From: Candidatus Gastranaerophilales bacterium
Lineage (GTDB): Bacteria; Cyanobacteriota; Vampirovibrionia; Gastranaerophilales; Gastranaerophilaceae
Length of the DNA: 64,000 nt
Assembly (NCBI GenBank): GCA_944324305.1
Contig: CALUVV010000002.1
Coordinates: forward strand, 186,001 to 250,000
Direction of reading: 5' to 3'
Under the pieces are notes generated by a model. That model was not told where the DNA came from. It saw only the letters and a list, made by a program, of their open reading frames with translations, and ran no database searches. The position numbers and the translations under genes were made by a program. Positions 52,899 through 62,456 of this stretch are shown one piece after another (the first letter of the stretch is position 1; the number at the start of each line of letters is the position of its first letter).

Positions 52899-54479
52899 AT
52901 GAACAGAATTTTAATTGTACTTTTGACACTTTTATTTAACATCCAGCAGGCAAATGCTTTTAACATTGATGCATTTATGGATAAAAACGTCGCGCCGGTA
53001 TCAGATGCCATTGCGAAAATAATTTTCCATCCTGTTCATGTTTTTGGTGCGGATGTACCGATTATTATATTCTGGATTTTATTTGCGGGAATATTTTTCA
53101 CATTTTACCTCAGAGGAATTGCGGTTTGGGGATTTAAACATGCAATTGACCTTGTTTTTAAACCTAAAAAATCAGATGACGGTTCGGGAGAAACTTCTCC
53201 TTTTCAGGCTTTAATGACAGCTTTATCCGGAACTATAGGTTTAGGCAGTATTGCAGGCGTTGCTATTGCAATTTCTATGGGCGGCCCGGGAGCTGCATTT
53301 TGGATTATCGTAGGTGCGCTTCTCGGTATGTCGTTAAAGTTTGTGGAAGCTGCTCTGGCTGTTAAATACAGAAGATTTAACCTTGACGGCTCTATTTCCG
53401 GCGGACCGATGCATTATATGGCACACGGGCTTACAAGAAAAAAATTAAGATGGCTGGGACAGCCTTTGTCCGTAATGTTTGCAATACTTTGTATTTGCGG
53501 CGGTATCACGGGCGGTAATATGATACAGATTAATCAGGCTGCAAATCAGTTTGTAAATGTTTGCGGCGGTGAAAACGGATTTTTACATAATTTCCACTGG
53601 GTAATCGGTCTTGGAATGGCAATCGTTGTAGGATTAATCGTTATCGGCGGTATTAAAAATATCGTTAAAGTTACTGAAAAAATTGTTCCGCTGAAAATTT
53701 TCATATATTTGTTTGCGGCTATGGCAGTTATTGTATGTAACTTTAAATTAATTCCGCATGCGGCATGGGTTATTGTTAAAGAAGCTTTCAAACCCGAATC
53801 AATTTACGGTGGTATGTTTGTTGCTATGATTATGGGGTTAAGACGCTCCGTTCAGTCAAACGAAGCAGGAACAGGCTCTGCTCCCATTGTTTATGCAACA
53901 GTAAAAACTGATGAACCTTTATCTCAAGGTTTCGTAGCACTATTAGATCCGTTTTTAACAGGATTTATGTGTACTTTAACAGCTTTTGCAATTGTAATTA
54001 CAGGTGTTTACAAAACTCATGCGGGTCATACTTCAGGTATTGAAATGACATCTGATGCAATTTCATCAGTTATGCCTTTCTTCCCGACACTTCTTGCAGG
54101 TATTGTTCTTTTGTATGCTTTATCAACAATCATAAGCTGGGCTTATTACGGGCAAAAATCTTGGAACTTCCTTTTCGGAGAAGGAAAGAAAAGAACTCTT
54201 ACATTCCAGTTTATCTATTGCGCATTTATCGTAATCGGTTCTGTTTTGAATGTAACTTCGGTAATCAATATTACGGATGCGATGATGATTGCAATGTCTT
54301 TGCCTAATATTATTGCAATGTACATACTTGCTCCCGAAGTTAAAAAAGACCTTGCGGAATACTGCAGAGTTCATCAATTAGGCAAATGGATTAACCGCGA
54401 CTGGTTAAACCCCGCTCCGGCTGTTGTTGAAAATGAAGAAGATGATGAGGTATTATGTCAGATCAACAAATTATCATAA
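52899..54479 (+). CDS. Sodium:alanine/glycine symporter (AgcS)
   Basis: 526 residues. N-terminal hydrophobic segment MNRILIVLLTLLFNIQQANA, then the AGCS core: FQALMTALSGTIGLGSIAGVAIAISMGGPGAAFW, SLKFVEAALAVKYR, SGGPMHYM, GLRRSVQSNEAGTGSAPIVYA and HTSGIEMTSD, with about ten transmembrane helices. It imports alanine or glycine with sodium across the inner membrane. GAAAGGAAA precedes ATG. It overlaps the ACT-domain gene by 25 bases, hinting that the amino acid signal and transport are linked. Confidence 0.95.
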   Translation: MNRILIVLLTLLFNIQQANAFNIDAFMDKNVAPVSDAIAKIIFHPVHVFGADVPIIIFWILFAGIFFTFYLRGIAVWGFKHAIDLVFKPKKSDDGSGETSPFQALMTALSGTIGLGSIAGVAIAISMGGPGAAFWIIVGALLGMSLKFVEAALAVKYRRFNLDGSISGGPMHYMAHGLTRKKLRWLGQPLSVMFAILCICGGITGGNMIQINQAANQFVNVCGGENGFLHNFHWVIGLGMAIVVGLIVIGGIKNIVKVTEKIVPLKIFIYLFAAMAVIVCNFKLIPHAAWVIVKEAFKPESIYGGMFVAMIMGLRRSVQSNEAGTGSAPIVYATVKTDEPLSQGFVALLDPFLTGFMCTLTAFAIVITGVYKTHAGHTSGIEMTSDAISSVMPFFPTLLAGIVLLYALSTIISWAYYGQKSWNFLFGEGKKRTLTFQFIYCAFIVIGSVLNVTSVINITDAMMIAMSLPNIIAMYILAPEVKKDLAEYCRVHQLGKWINRDWLNPAPAVVENEEDDEVLCQINKLS

Positions 54480-54733
54480 CTGTTTCAGGCGTTGATAAAG
54501 TAGGTATTGTTGCTAAAGTATCGGCAGTGCTTGCGGAATATGAAGTTAATATTGAGGACATTAAACAAACTTTAATGCAGGGGCATTTTGTAATGTTTAT
54601 GCTCGGAAATATCGAAAAATCAAAATTTTCATTCAAGGAAATTAAAGAAGCTTTAACTAAAACAGGCGAAGAACTCGGAATGGAAATATGGGTTCAGAGA
54701 AAAGAAATTTTTGATAATATGCATAATATATAA
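54455..54733 (+). CDS. ACT-domain protein
   Basis: 92 residues, single ACT domain of the UPF0237 type: IITVSGVDKVGIVAKVSAVLAEYEVNIEDIKQTLMQGHFVMFML. ACT domains bind amino acids and act as regulators. It overlaps the end of agcS by 25 bases, so it is translated from the same message; the ligand could be the transported amino acid (inference). Confidence 0.92.
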   Translation: MSDQQIIITVSGVDKVGIVAKVSAVLAEYEVNIEDIKQTLMQGHFVMFMLGNIEKSKFSFKEIKEALTKTGEELGMEIWVQRKEIFDNMHNI

Positions 54734-54797
54734 AGATATTTCTTTTTTTGCTTTTGAATGCTATAATATTTTCAAGAATAGTTTACGGTGAAGTTTT

Positions 54798-57023
54798 ATG
54801 ATGAGCCAAACAAAAAAGTTGTCTATAGCATTCTACTGGCACATGCATCAGCCTGTTTATCAATTATCGCCGGAAGGTGACTATTTGATGCCATGGGTAA
54901 GACTGCATGCTGTTAAAGATTATCTTGATATGGTTCTTATCCTCGACAAATTCAAAAATATCAGGTTAAATTTTAACATTGTTCCCGTACTTTTAGATGC
55001 ATTAATTGATTACGGCGAGAACGAAATGCATGACATTCATTCAAGGCTTACCGTTACAGACGTTGAAAGTTTAACCGATGATGATAAAGAATTTATAATA
55101 AATAACTTTTTTGATGCAAATTTTCATTCAATGATTTTGCCTAATGAAGAATATAACAGGCTCTATCAAAAATATCAGCTGAACGGAGAAAATGACATAA
55201 GCCTGTTTTCGCTGCAGGAATACTCTGATTTAATGGCATTGTTTAATTTGGCGTGGTTTGATCCGATTTATAAAAATAAATATCCCGAATTGAAAAAGCT
55301 TATCAAAAAAGGTAAAAATTATACACTTGATGACAGAATTAAAATTATTGACATTCAAAGAGATATTATAAGAAAAATTATACCGACTTACAGAAAGTTT
55401 ATTGAAAAAGGTAAAATAGAGATTACTACAAGTCCTTACTATCACCCGATTTTACCGATTTTACTGGATATAAAAAGCATAAAAAAATCTCCTGAAAGCG
55501 ATTTGCCGTCAAACTTAAAAATGGAACTCGATGCAAAAGTTCAAACACAAATGGCACTTGACCGTATGGAACAATTATTCGGCAAACGTCCGAAAGGGAT
55601 TTGGCCGTCCGAGCACTGCGTTAATTCTAAAGTTATGGAAATGCTTAAAGAACTCGGGGTTAAATGGACTATATCCGATGAGGGTATTTTGTCAAATTCA
55701 ATTAAGTTTGAGTTTGTGAGGGATTTCAGGGGGTATTTGGAAGATCCTTATCACTTATTAAAGTCTTATGATTACAAAGATGTAAATATAATTTTCAGAG
55801 ATTCGGTAATACCTAATTTAATCGGATTTGAATATCCGAACCATTCTGCAGAAGCTGCCGCAAATGATTTGTATGACAGAATTAAAGTTGCACAGAGCAA
55901 ACTGCTTTCATCACCCGATGAACACCATTTATTAACTATTGCCATGGACGGTGAAAACTGTTGGGAAAACTATACGGAAGACGGCTCAACATTTTTGCAG
56001 ACAATTTATTCTTTGATTGAAAACGACCCGACTTTAGAAACCGTTTTGATAAGTGATTATCTTGAAAAAGATGTTCAAAAACCGCTTAATAAATTAAGTC
56101 CGGGTTCATGGATTAACAGAAACTTTAAATTATGGATTGATGAACCGCTCAAAAACCTTGCCTGGACATATTTAAAACAGGTTCGCGACGATTTTTGCGC
56201 ATTTGTAAAACAAAATCCGCTTCATCCGAATATTGATGCGGCACGTCGTGAACTTTTTATCTGCGAAGGAAGTGACTGGTTCTGGTGGTACGGCGAGCCT
56301 AATGATTCGGGGCGTGATAATATATTCGACTATATTTTCAGGGAACATCTGAAAAATATATATCTGTATCTCGGATTAGAAGTTCCTCAATATCTTGATA
56401 CACCGCTTTTATCAGCAATTTCCAAGCCTTCAAGATATCCCAAAGGCGAGTTCACACCAATCCTTGACGGTAAAGAAAATGATGATGAAAGCTGGCTGAA
56501 CGCAGGCTGTATTAAAATTCCCGACGGCCCCGTTCTTGACGAGGACAAATTTTATGACAAAATCTGTTTCGGTTACGACAAAGATAATTTATATCTGAGA
56601 TTTTATATAAATGAATACAACAAACAAACCGCAGCCAACGCAAAACGCGTTAATCAAATGTATATTTACACGAGAAATCAAAATAAAAGACAATCGCTTT
56701 CGCCTATAAGAATTATTCAAAAAACAGAGAGTATTCTTCCCATATCTAAAGAAAAATTTCACAACGAAATGCAGGTTTCAATATACGACGGCGAAATTAA
56801 TCTCGTAAGACTTGTAAAAGCTATTCCGAATAATTTATGGGTAATTACTTCTTCCAAAAATATAACAGCAGTTTATGACAAAGTCGTAGATATAAGTATT
56901 CCGTTCGACGACCTTGGCATCGATAAAGGGGACACTCTGGAATTTTTGTTTGTAAACGCAAATTACGGCGTAAAAGATTACTTTGTACCTAATGAAATGC
57001 TTTTAACAATTAAACGAGTGTAA
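54798..57023 (+). CDS. Glycoside hydrolase family 57
   Basis: 741 residues; a second ATG directly follows the first. GH57 N-terminal: IAFYWHMHQPVYQLSPEGDYLMPWVRLHAVKDYLDM; catalytic-region features KGIWPSEHCVNSKVMEMLKELGVKWTISDEGIL and LTIAMDGENCWENY; then YEGSDWFW-like ICEGSDWFWWYGEPN. The C-terminal ~200 residues are beta-rich. The family acts on alpha-glucans (amylase, amylopullulanase or branching). No signal peptide, so it likely handles internal glycogen-like polymer. GGTGAAG precedes the start. Confidence 0.92.
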   Translation: MMSQTKKLSIAFYWHMHQPVYQLSPEGDYLMPWVRLHAVKDYLDMVLILDKFKNIRLNFNIVPVLLDALIDYGENEMHDIHSRLTVTDVESLTDDDKEFIINNFFDANFHSMILPNEEYNRLYQKYQLNGENDISLFSLQEYSDLMALFNLAWFDPIYKNKYPELKKLIKKGKNYTLDDRIKIIDIQRDIIRKIIPTYRKFIEKGKIEITTSPYYHPILPILLDIKSIKKSPESDLPSNLKMELDAKVQTQMALDRMEQLFGKRPKGIWPSEHCVNSKVMEMLKELGVKWTISDEGILSNSIKFEFVRDFRGYLEDPYHLLKSYDYKDVNIIFRDSVIPNLIGFEYPNHSAEAAANDLYDRIKVAQSKLLSSPDEHHLLTIAMDGENCWENYTEDGSTFLQTIYSLIENDPTLETVLISDYLEKDVQKPLNKLSPGSWINRNFKLWIDEPLKNLAWTYLKQVRDDFCAFVKQNPLHPNIDAARRELFICEGSDWFWWYGEPNDSGRDNIFDYIFREHLKNIYLYLGLEVPQYLDTPLLSAISKPSRYPKGEFTPILDGKENDDESWLNAGCIKIPDGPVLDEDKFYDKICFGYDKDNLYLRFYINEYNKQTAANAKRVNQMYIYTRNQNKRQSLSPIRIIQKTESILPISKEKFHNEMQVSIYDGEINLVRLVKAIPNNLWVITSSKNITAVYDKVVDISIPFDDLGIDKGDTLEFLFVNANYGVKDYFVPNEMLLTIKRV

Positions 57024-57104
57024 CAAATTTTTAACAAAACATATTAAAAGACTAAAGTTTTTTTCATGTTTGACGTTAAAAAAAATATCAAAGGGAAATT
57101 ATAT

Positions 57105-57275
57105 ATGGTTGAATTTAACAGTGATATACCGAAAGGGCGTCCGCAATTAGACCCCGACTACTGGTCAAAACTTAATAACAAAGACAATCAAAACCCTAAT
57201 GCAATTTTTGATGTTAATACAAACTTTGCCCTGAAAGACTTATCTGACATTTCGGTTTTTAAAGGCAAAAAATAA
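57105..57275 (+). CDS. Small hypothetical protein
   Basis: 56 residues from ATG 57105 (AAAGGG upstream), beginning MVEFNSDIPKGRPQLDPDYW; an ATG at 57066 would add 13 residues but lacks a ribosome site. Polar, with no known domain. A strong terminator follows, which supports expression. Confidence 0.5.
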   Translation: MVEFNSDIPKGRPQLDPDYWSKLNNKDNQNPNAIFDVNTNFALKDLSDISVFKGKK

Positions 57276-57304
57276 ATTTTTAATATTCCTCCTTTTCCTC
57301 GATA

Positions 57305-57343
57305 TAAAAAAAGAACCTTTAGTTAAAAAGGTTCTTTTTTTTA
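57305..57343. terminator. Bidirectional intrinsic terminator
   Basis: AAAGAACCTTT and AAAGGTTCTTT form the stem with AAAA and TTTT flanks; it serves the GH57 unit and the convergent TM2 gene. Confidence 0.88.
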
Positions 57344-57350
57344 TCTAAAA

Positions 57351-57686
57351 CTAAATTAATAAAAATGGAAATATAAGGGCTGAAAGAATTCCAATGATAC
57401 ACAGCACAACTGATATTATCAGCAACACTAAAAGTATATTTGCTAATACTTTATTGTAATCTGCAAGAAAATTCCCGTTTGCATCAACAAATTTGTTTAA
57501 TGCAATTGAAAACAAATCAATAAGCAGCCATATACCAAAACCGCCTCCGGTTAAAAGCTGCAAAATACCAATGCCGATATAACCGGTATAAAATCTATGT
57601 ATGCCAAAACCCCCTAAAAAAAATGCCAAAAGCAGAGTTGCAGTATAAGACTTGTTACCTGACATGCCTGTTACTTCATTTGCCAT
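57351..57686 (-). CDS. TM2-domain membrane protein
   Basis: 111 residues from ATG 57686 (AAAGGAA upstream). TM2 domain: LLLAFFLGGFGIHRFYTGYIGIGILQLLTGGGFGIWLLIDLF, then a third hydrophobic segment LANILLVLLIISVVLCIIGILSALIFPFLLI. Inner-membrane protein of unknown role. Confidence 0.88.
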   Translation of the reverse strand: MANEVTGMSGNKSYTATLLLAFFLGGFGIHRFYTGYIGIGILQLLTGGGFGIWLLIDLFSIALNKFVDANGNFLADYNKVLANILLVLLIISVVLCIIGILSALIFPFLLI

Positions 57687-57777
57687 ATAAATTCCTTTCT
57701 TTTTAAAGTACAGATGCATAATATTCTATAATTTATTATTTGAAATCATTTATTAATATGACTTTGCCAATACAAGC

Positions 57778-58215
57778 TTATTTTCCTGTAGAGCCAAACC
57801 CGCCCGCTCCACGCGCGGTTTCGGTTAATTCAACTTCAACTTTAATTTTCGCCTGCTCAACACGCGCGATAATCATCTGTGCAATTCTTTCATCAGGCTG
57901 AATTGTGTAAGTTTCATTAGAAAGATTTACAACAGGGACACAAACTTCGCCTCTGTAATCTTCATCAATTGTACCGACACAGTTTATCAAAGTAATACCG
58001 TGCTTAATTGATAATCCGGAACGCGGTCTGACCTGTGCTTCATATCCGTGTTCGAGTTCAATTTTCAACCCCGTAGGCACCAGAGCTCTTTCGAGAGGTT
58101 TTAAAGTAATAGGCTCAACAATTGCTGCACATAAATCCATGCCTGCAGCACCTTCCGTTTTATACTCGGGAAGGAATTTGTTATGCGGCAGTCGTTCTAT
58201 TTTTAAAACGGTCAT
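57778..58215 (-). CDS. dut: dUTP diphosphatase
   Basis: 145 residues with all five motifs in order: [42 protein letters not shown]. The trimeric enzyme hydrolyses dUTP to dUMP and keeps uracil out of DNA. AAGGAG precedes ATG. It is separated from alaS by a terminator. Confidence 0.97.
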   Translation of the reverse strand: MTVLKIERLPHNKFLPEYKTEGAAGMDLCAAIVEPITLKPLERALVPTGLKIELEHGYEAQVRPRSGLSIKHGITLINCVGTIDEDYRGEVCVPVVNLSNETYTIQPDERIAQMIIARVEQAKIKVEVELTETARGAGGFGSTGK

Positions 58216-58239
58216 AAATTTCTCCTTATTTAATTATGT

Positions 58240-58270
58240 ATAAAAAAAGGGATTTTATCCCTTTTTTTAT
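58240..58270. terminator. Intrinsic terminator of alaS
   Basis: AAAAAAAGGGAT-TTTA-TCCCTTTTTTT: short GGGA/TCCC-type stem extended by A/T pairs, overlapping the end of alaS on minus. Confidence 0.75.
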
Positions 58271-60876
58271 ACTCTTACAGACTTAATATCATCCCGGACT
58301 TTTACAAGAATTTCATCAAGTTTTGAAGCGTCTTTTACACCGCCCTGTGCAAAATTCGGACGTCCGCCGCCGTTTGCACCTGTTGCACGCGCAATTTCTC
58401 CGACAATTTTTCCGGCATTAACACCCTTTTTCACAAAACTGTCAGATACCTTCACAGCTACGGTTCTTTCAGATGCAAGAACAATTATGCTTTCGCCGAG
58501 TTTCTGCGACATAAACTCAATACCTGCCTTAATTGCATTGCCGTCAAAATTTTCAACTTTTGAAACAAACAATTTTCCGCCGTCAATGTCTTCTGCTTTT
58601 GAAAGGAAGGTGGCAAATTTAGCTCTTGCATTTTCTTCTTTTGCCTGAGTTAATTCCTTTTGAAGTTCTTTATTCTCTTCCTGAAGTTTCTCTACACGTT
58701 CAATAACTTCTTCGGAATGCACTTTAAACATTTGAGAAAGCTTATCCATTTCTTTAACTTTTGCATTCATATATTCAAAAGCGGATTTGGAAACTACAAC
58801 CTCAATACGTCTTGTACCGGCAGCAATGGCACCTTCGGAAATGATTTTAAACATTCTCAAATCACGTGTGTTTCTTGCATGAGTTCCCGCACAGAACTCT
58901 TTTGAAATACAAGTTTCAGGTGTACCAATAGAAACAACTCTTACAACATCTTCGTATTTCTCACCGAACAGTGCAACAGCCCCTGTAAGCTTTGCCTGTT
59001 CAATATCCATTTCCTGAGTTGTAACGTCAAGCCCCTGCGAAATCCATTCATTTACCAGATCTTCAACTTTAAAGATTTCATCAGTTGTCATTGCACGTGA
59101 GAATGTGAAGTCAAAACGCATTCTGTTTTCTTCAACCTGAGAACCGGCCTGCTTAACTTCATTACCGAGAACTTTTGTCAAAGCAGCTTGAAGAAGGTGG
59201 GCTGATGAATGGTGAAGCCTTATTTCTTCACGTCTTGCAAGGTCTATTACCGCTCTTACGTTTTCGCCGATTATAATCTCGCCGTTAAGCAATTTTGAAC
59301 GATGTACAAAAAGTTTATTAACTTTAAAAGTTGTTAAAACTTCCGCTTTCAAATTTTCATTTTCAATATAGCCGCTGTCGCCGACCTGACCGCCGCATTC
59401 AGCATAGAAAGGAGTTTTATCAAGAACGATATCAATATAACCGTCTCCTTCGATTGCTGCAAGAATTTTTGCACCGCATTCGTTTTCGCTGTAACCGACA
59501 AATTCAGTTGAGCCGACTTCATCTTCAACTTTTGCGTATTTGATATCACCTGTTACGCTTATTTTGGCAGCTGCTGCTTTTGCACGATCTTTTTGCTCCT
59601 GCATTGCAGATTTGTAGCCTGCTTCATCAACTTTTAATCTGTTTTCTTCGGCTATTTCTTTCGTCAATTCAAACGGAAAGCCGTATGTGTCATACAATTT
59701 AAAAGCGCTTTCTCCGTCAATATCTTTCTTTGCGGAGATAAATTCATCTAACATTTTGTATCCTCTGTCAAGAGTTTTTGCAAAACGTTCTTCTTCTTTT
59801 TTAATTGTATCAATAATTTTTGCTTTGTTTTTAACCAAATCCGGATATGCATCACCGTAATTTTCCACAACAACGTCAACAAGCTTATACAAGAACGGCA
59901 AATCCATTCCTAAAATTTTACCGTGGCGCAAAGCACGTCTTAAAATCATTCTTAAAACATAACTTCTTCCTTCGTTACCCGGAATTACGCCGTCAGAAAT
60001 CAGAAACGTAACACATCTTGCATGGTCTGTGATAATTCTCAACGAAATATCTGTTTTTTCAGACTTTTTGTAAGGCACGCCGCTCATCTCTGATACCTTA
60101 TCCATAATCGGTCTTAAAAGGTCAGTTTCAAAAGTGGACGCAACACCCTGACAAACCATTGTAATACGTTCAAGTCCCATACCCGTATCAACGTTTTTAC
60201 TTTCAAGAGGAGACTGGTTTCCTTCTTCATCCTGATAAAGTTCAGTGAAAACGAGGTTCCAAATTTCAACCCATCTGTCGCATTCACAAGTATCAATTCC
60301 GCAATTCGGGTTATCACATTTATACTGTTCACCCAAATCATAATGAATTTCCGAACAAGGACCGCAAGAACCTGATGCTCCGGGAGGCCCCCAGAAATTA
60401 TCTTTTTTGCCTTTGCGCTTAATACGTTCGGCAGGAACACCTACACTTCTCCAAATTTCGAAAGCTTCGTCATCTGTTTCAAAAATCGTAATCCATAATC
60501 TGTCTTTATCAAGCTTTAAAACTTCAGTAACAAATTCCCATGCCCAGGGAATAATCTCTTTTTTATAGTAATCCCCGAATGAGAAATTTCCCAGCATTTC
60601 AAAAAAAGTATGGTGTCTTGGAGTTCTTCCTACATTTTCAATATCGCTGTCTTTACCGCCCGCTCTGGCGCATTTTTGGCAGGAAGTTGCTCTTGCAGGA
60701 TCATACGGAGATTTTACAATTCCCAAAAATATAGGTAAAAACTGTAACATACCCGCAGTTGTCAATAACACTGTCGGGTTATCTGGCACCAGGCTTGAAC
60801 TTTCAACAACCGTATGCTGATGTTTATTTTTAAAATAGTCTAAGTATAATTTTCTTATTTCATTTCCGGTTAGCAT
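58267..60876 (-). CDS. alaS: Alanyl-tRNA synthetase
   Basis: 869 residues, full length. Class II catalytic domain: FLPIFLGIVKSPYDPARATSCQKCAR, RHHTFFEMLGNFSFGDYYKKEIIPWAWEF, GPCSEIHYDLG, NVDTGMGLER. Editing domain has RLHHSSAHLLQAAL (HxxxH near 553) and ISKEFCAGTHARNT (CxxxH near 663). The C-Ala domain ends GANGGGRPNFAQGGVKD. GAAGGAT lies before ATG. Confidence 0.98.
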   Translation of the reverse strand: MLTGNEIRKLYLDYFKNKHQHTVVESSSLVPDNPTVLLTTAGMLQFLPIFLGIVKSPYDPARATSCQKCARAGGKDSDIENVGRTPRHHTFFEMLGNFSFGDYYKKEIIPWAWEFVTEVLKLDKDRLWITIFETDDEAFEIWRSVGVPAERIKRKGKKDNFWGPPGASGSCGPCSEIHYDLGEQYKCDNPNCGIDTCECDRWVEIWNLVFTELYQDEEGNQSPLESKNVDTGMGLERITMVCQGVASTFETDLLRPIMDKVSEMSGVPYKKSEKTDISLRIITDHARCVTFLISDGVIPGNEGRSYVLRMILRRALRHGKILGMDLPFLYKLVDVVVENYGDAYPDLVKNKAKIIDTIKKEEERFAKTLDRGYKMLDEFISAKKDIDGESAFKLYDTYGFPFELTKEIAEENRLKVDEAGYKSAMQEQKDRAKAAAAKISVTGDIKYAKVEDEVGSTEFVGYSENECGAKILAAIEGDGYIDIVLDKTPFYAECGGQVGDSGYIENENLKAEVLTTFKVNKLFVHRSKLLNGEIIIGENVRAVIDLARREEIRLHHSSAHLLQAALTKVLGNEVKQAGSQVEENRMRFDFTFSRAMTTDEIFKVEDLVNEWISQGLDVTTQEMDIEQAKLTGAVALFGEKYEDVVRVVSIGTPETCISKEFCAGTHARNTRDLRMFKIISEGAIAAGTRRIEVVVSKSAFEYMNAKVKEMDKLSQMFKVHSEEVIERVEKLQEENKELQKELTQAKEENARAKFATFLSKAEDIDGGKLFVSKVENFDGNAIKAGIEFMSQKLGESIIVLASERTVAVKVSDSFVKKGVNAGKIVGEIARATGANGGGRPNFAQGGVKDASKLDEILVKVRDDIKSVRV

Positions 60877-61037
60877 AATCTTTATCCTTCTAATTAAGTT
60901 ATCTACTATAAATTATATATTAAACAAAAATAATTAGACATCTTGCAATCAAAAATTTTTGTGTTAAGATAAATTTTATGAGGGATTATACAGGTACCCC
61001 ACGAAACCAAACACTTGTCTAAGCCCTCTGGATCCAA

Positions 61038-61111
<74 letters not shown>

Positions 61112-61300
61112 AATATATAATAAAAGCGGGTTTTAGCTCGCTTTTTTAATTTAACGAACTCTCTTGTATTTAAAGTCCAGTTTGATTTATAACGGGCAGA
61201 TTGATTTTTTCGATAAGTCCATTTTCAAAAAAGGTCGGTAAATTTTTTTAAGGTGGAAATTGTAAAAAATTATACTTGCTATTATTTATAAATAATTATT

Positions 61301-62176
61301 TTAAAAAGGTAAGCCATATAAATGTCCGCCACTCAAATGCTTAATAACATCTTCGTTAGCATAAGCGGATGCAATTTGTGTTGCTTCTCCTTTTTTATAA
61401 AAATTTTTAATTCTATTATAGTTCTTTTTATATGAATTTGAATAAATTTCTTTTAAATATGGAATCTTTTGAATGGCTCTTTTTGCTAATTCTCGGTTAA
61501 AAGTTTTATTGTTAACGTTTGCAGTTCTGTAATTTTCATTTATGGCATTTTTTAAATGCTCTCTCTCTTTACTTTTGAATGCTTCCATTTCTATTGTATT
61601 AATTTTTTCTTTTTTGCTGGCAATAATTTCTGATTTTTTTAAAATATATTCCTTTAATTGCTGTAATTTTTTTTGTTGTTCCGGTTTGCTAATTTTCTGT
61701 CCCGCATCTTCAAATTCTTTTAATAATGTTTCAGAATCTCCTTCCAAAATTCTTTTTTGCATTAGAGAAGTAACTAAGGACAGAACTTTTGCATTATTTT
61801 CTTCATTTATACCTTCTTGCATAGAAAAAGATACTATTAAATTAGAAAATTTATTTTTTTCTCGTTCAGGTGTAATACTCCATAAAAAATCGTCATCATT
61901 CAATAACGGTTTAATTTTAAAATTAACATTTTCTAATAATCTGTTTGTATTCTCTACAACTTGAGATTTGGCTGAATCTTTTAAGGTAATCATTTCTTTC
62001 ATTCTTTTTAAAAGGTCTAAATGAGTATCCAGTAATGATTTCGCAACATTTTTTCCACTAAAAGATATTATATCTTTTTGCATATAATTATTTACATTAA
62101 AATTATTATTGTTATTATTATTTGTATTATTTTTAGCCGACTTTGCAGAAGCAATATTAATAGGCAGTATTCTCAT
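61301..62176 (-). CDS. Helical protein with N-terminal Asn repeat
   Basis: 291 residues. N-terminus MRILPINIASAKSAKNNTNNNNNNNF: a run of AAT/AAC codons (a trinucleotide repeat), then NNYMQKDIISFSGKN. The rest is helical and charged (LLKRMKEMITLKDSAKSQVVENTNRLL; QQKKLQQLKEYILKKSEIIASKKEKINTIEMEAF). No signal peptide. The SFSGK segment resembles NFEGK at the N-terminus of the protein at 17896. GGAGAT lies before ATG. Family not recognised. Confidence 0.72.
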   Translation of the reverse strand: MRILPINIASAKSAKNNTNNNNNNNFNVNNYMQKDIISFSGKNVAKSLLDTHLDLLKRMKEMITLKDSAKSQVVENTNRLLENVNFKIKPLLNDDDFLWSITPEREKNKFSNLIVSFSMQEGINEENNAKVLSLVTSLMQKRILEGDSETLLKEFEDAGQKISKPEQQKKLQQLKEYILKKSEIIASKKEKINTIEMEAFKSKEREHLKNAINENYRTANVNNKTFNRELAKRAIQKIPYLKEIYSNSYKKNYNRIKNFYKKGEATQIASAYANEDVIKHLSGGHLYGLPF

Positions 62177-62456
62177 CTAATATCTCCTTAAACTACTCAG
62201 CAATAAAAAATATGTAAAAAAACAAATTTGCTAGACTATTAATATAAATTTACATATAATTTATAGACTGAGTGTTTATTTACATCCCTAATTATCATAC
62301 TCGCCAACTCTATGGTAAATATATGCAAATTCAATATTTTAAATTAGTAAGCAGTATATTCTTTATATCAAAATAAATAAAAACAGTAAGACAATATAAA
62401 TAGTTTATTTCAAGCAATATTATTATCACATAAAAAATTTTATATGGGGATAATAT

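Noticed and set aside
61301-62176. Poly-Asn codon run as a phase switch
   Set aside because: It is a trinucleotide repeat, so length change keeps the frame; at most it alters protein length.
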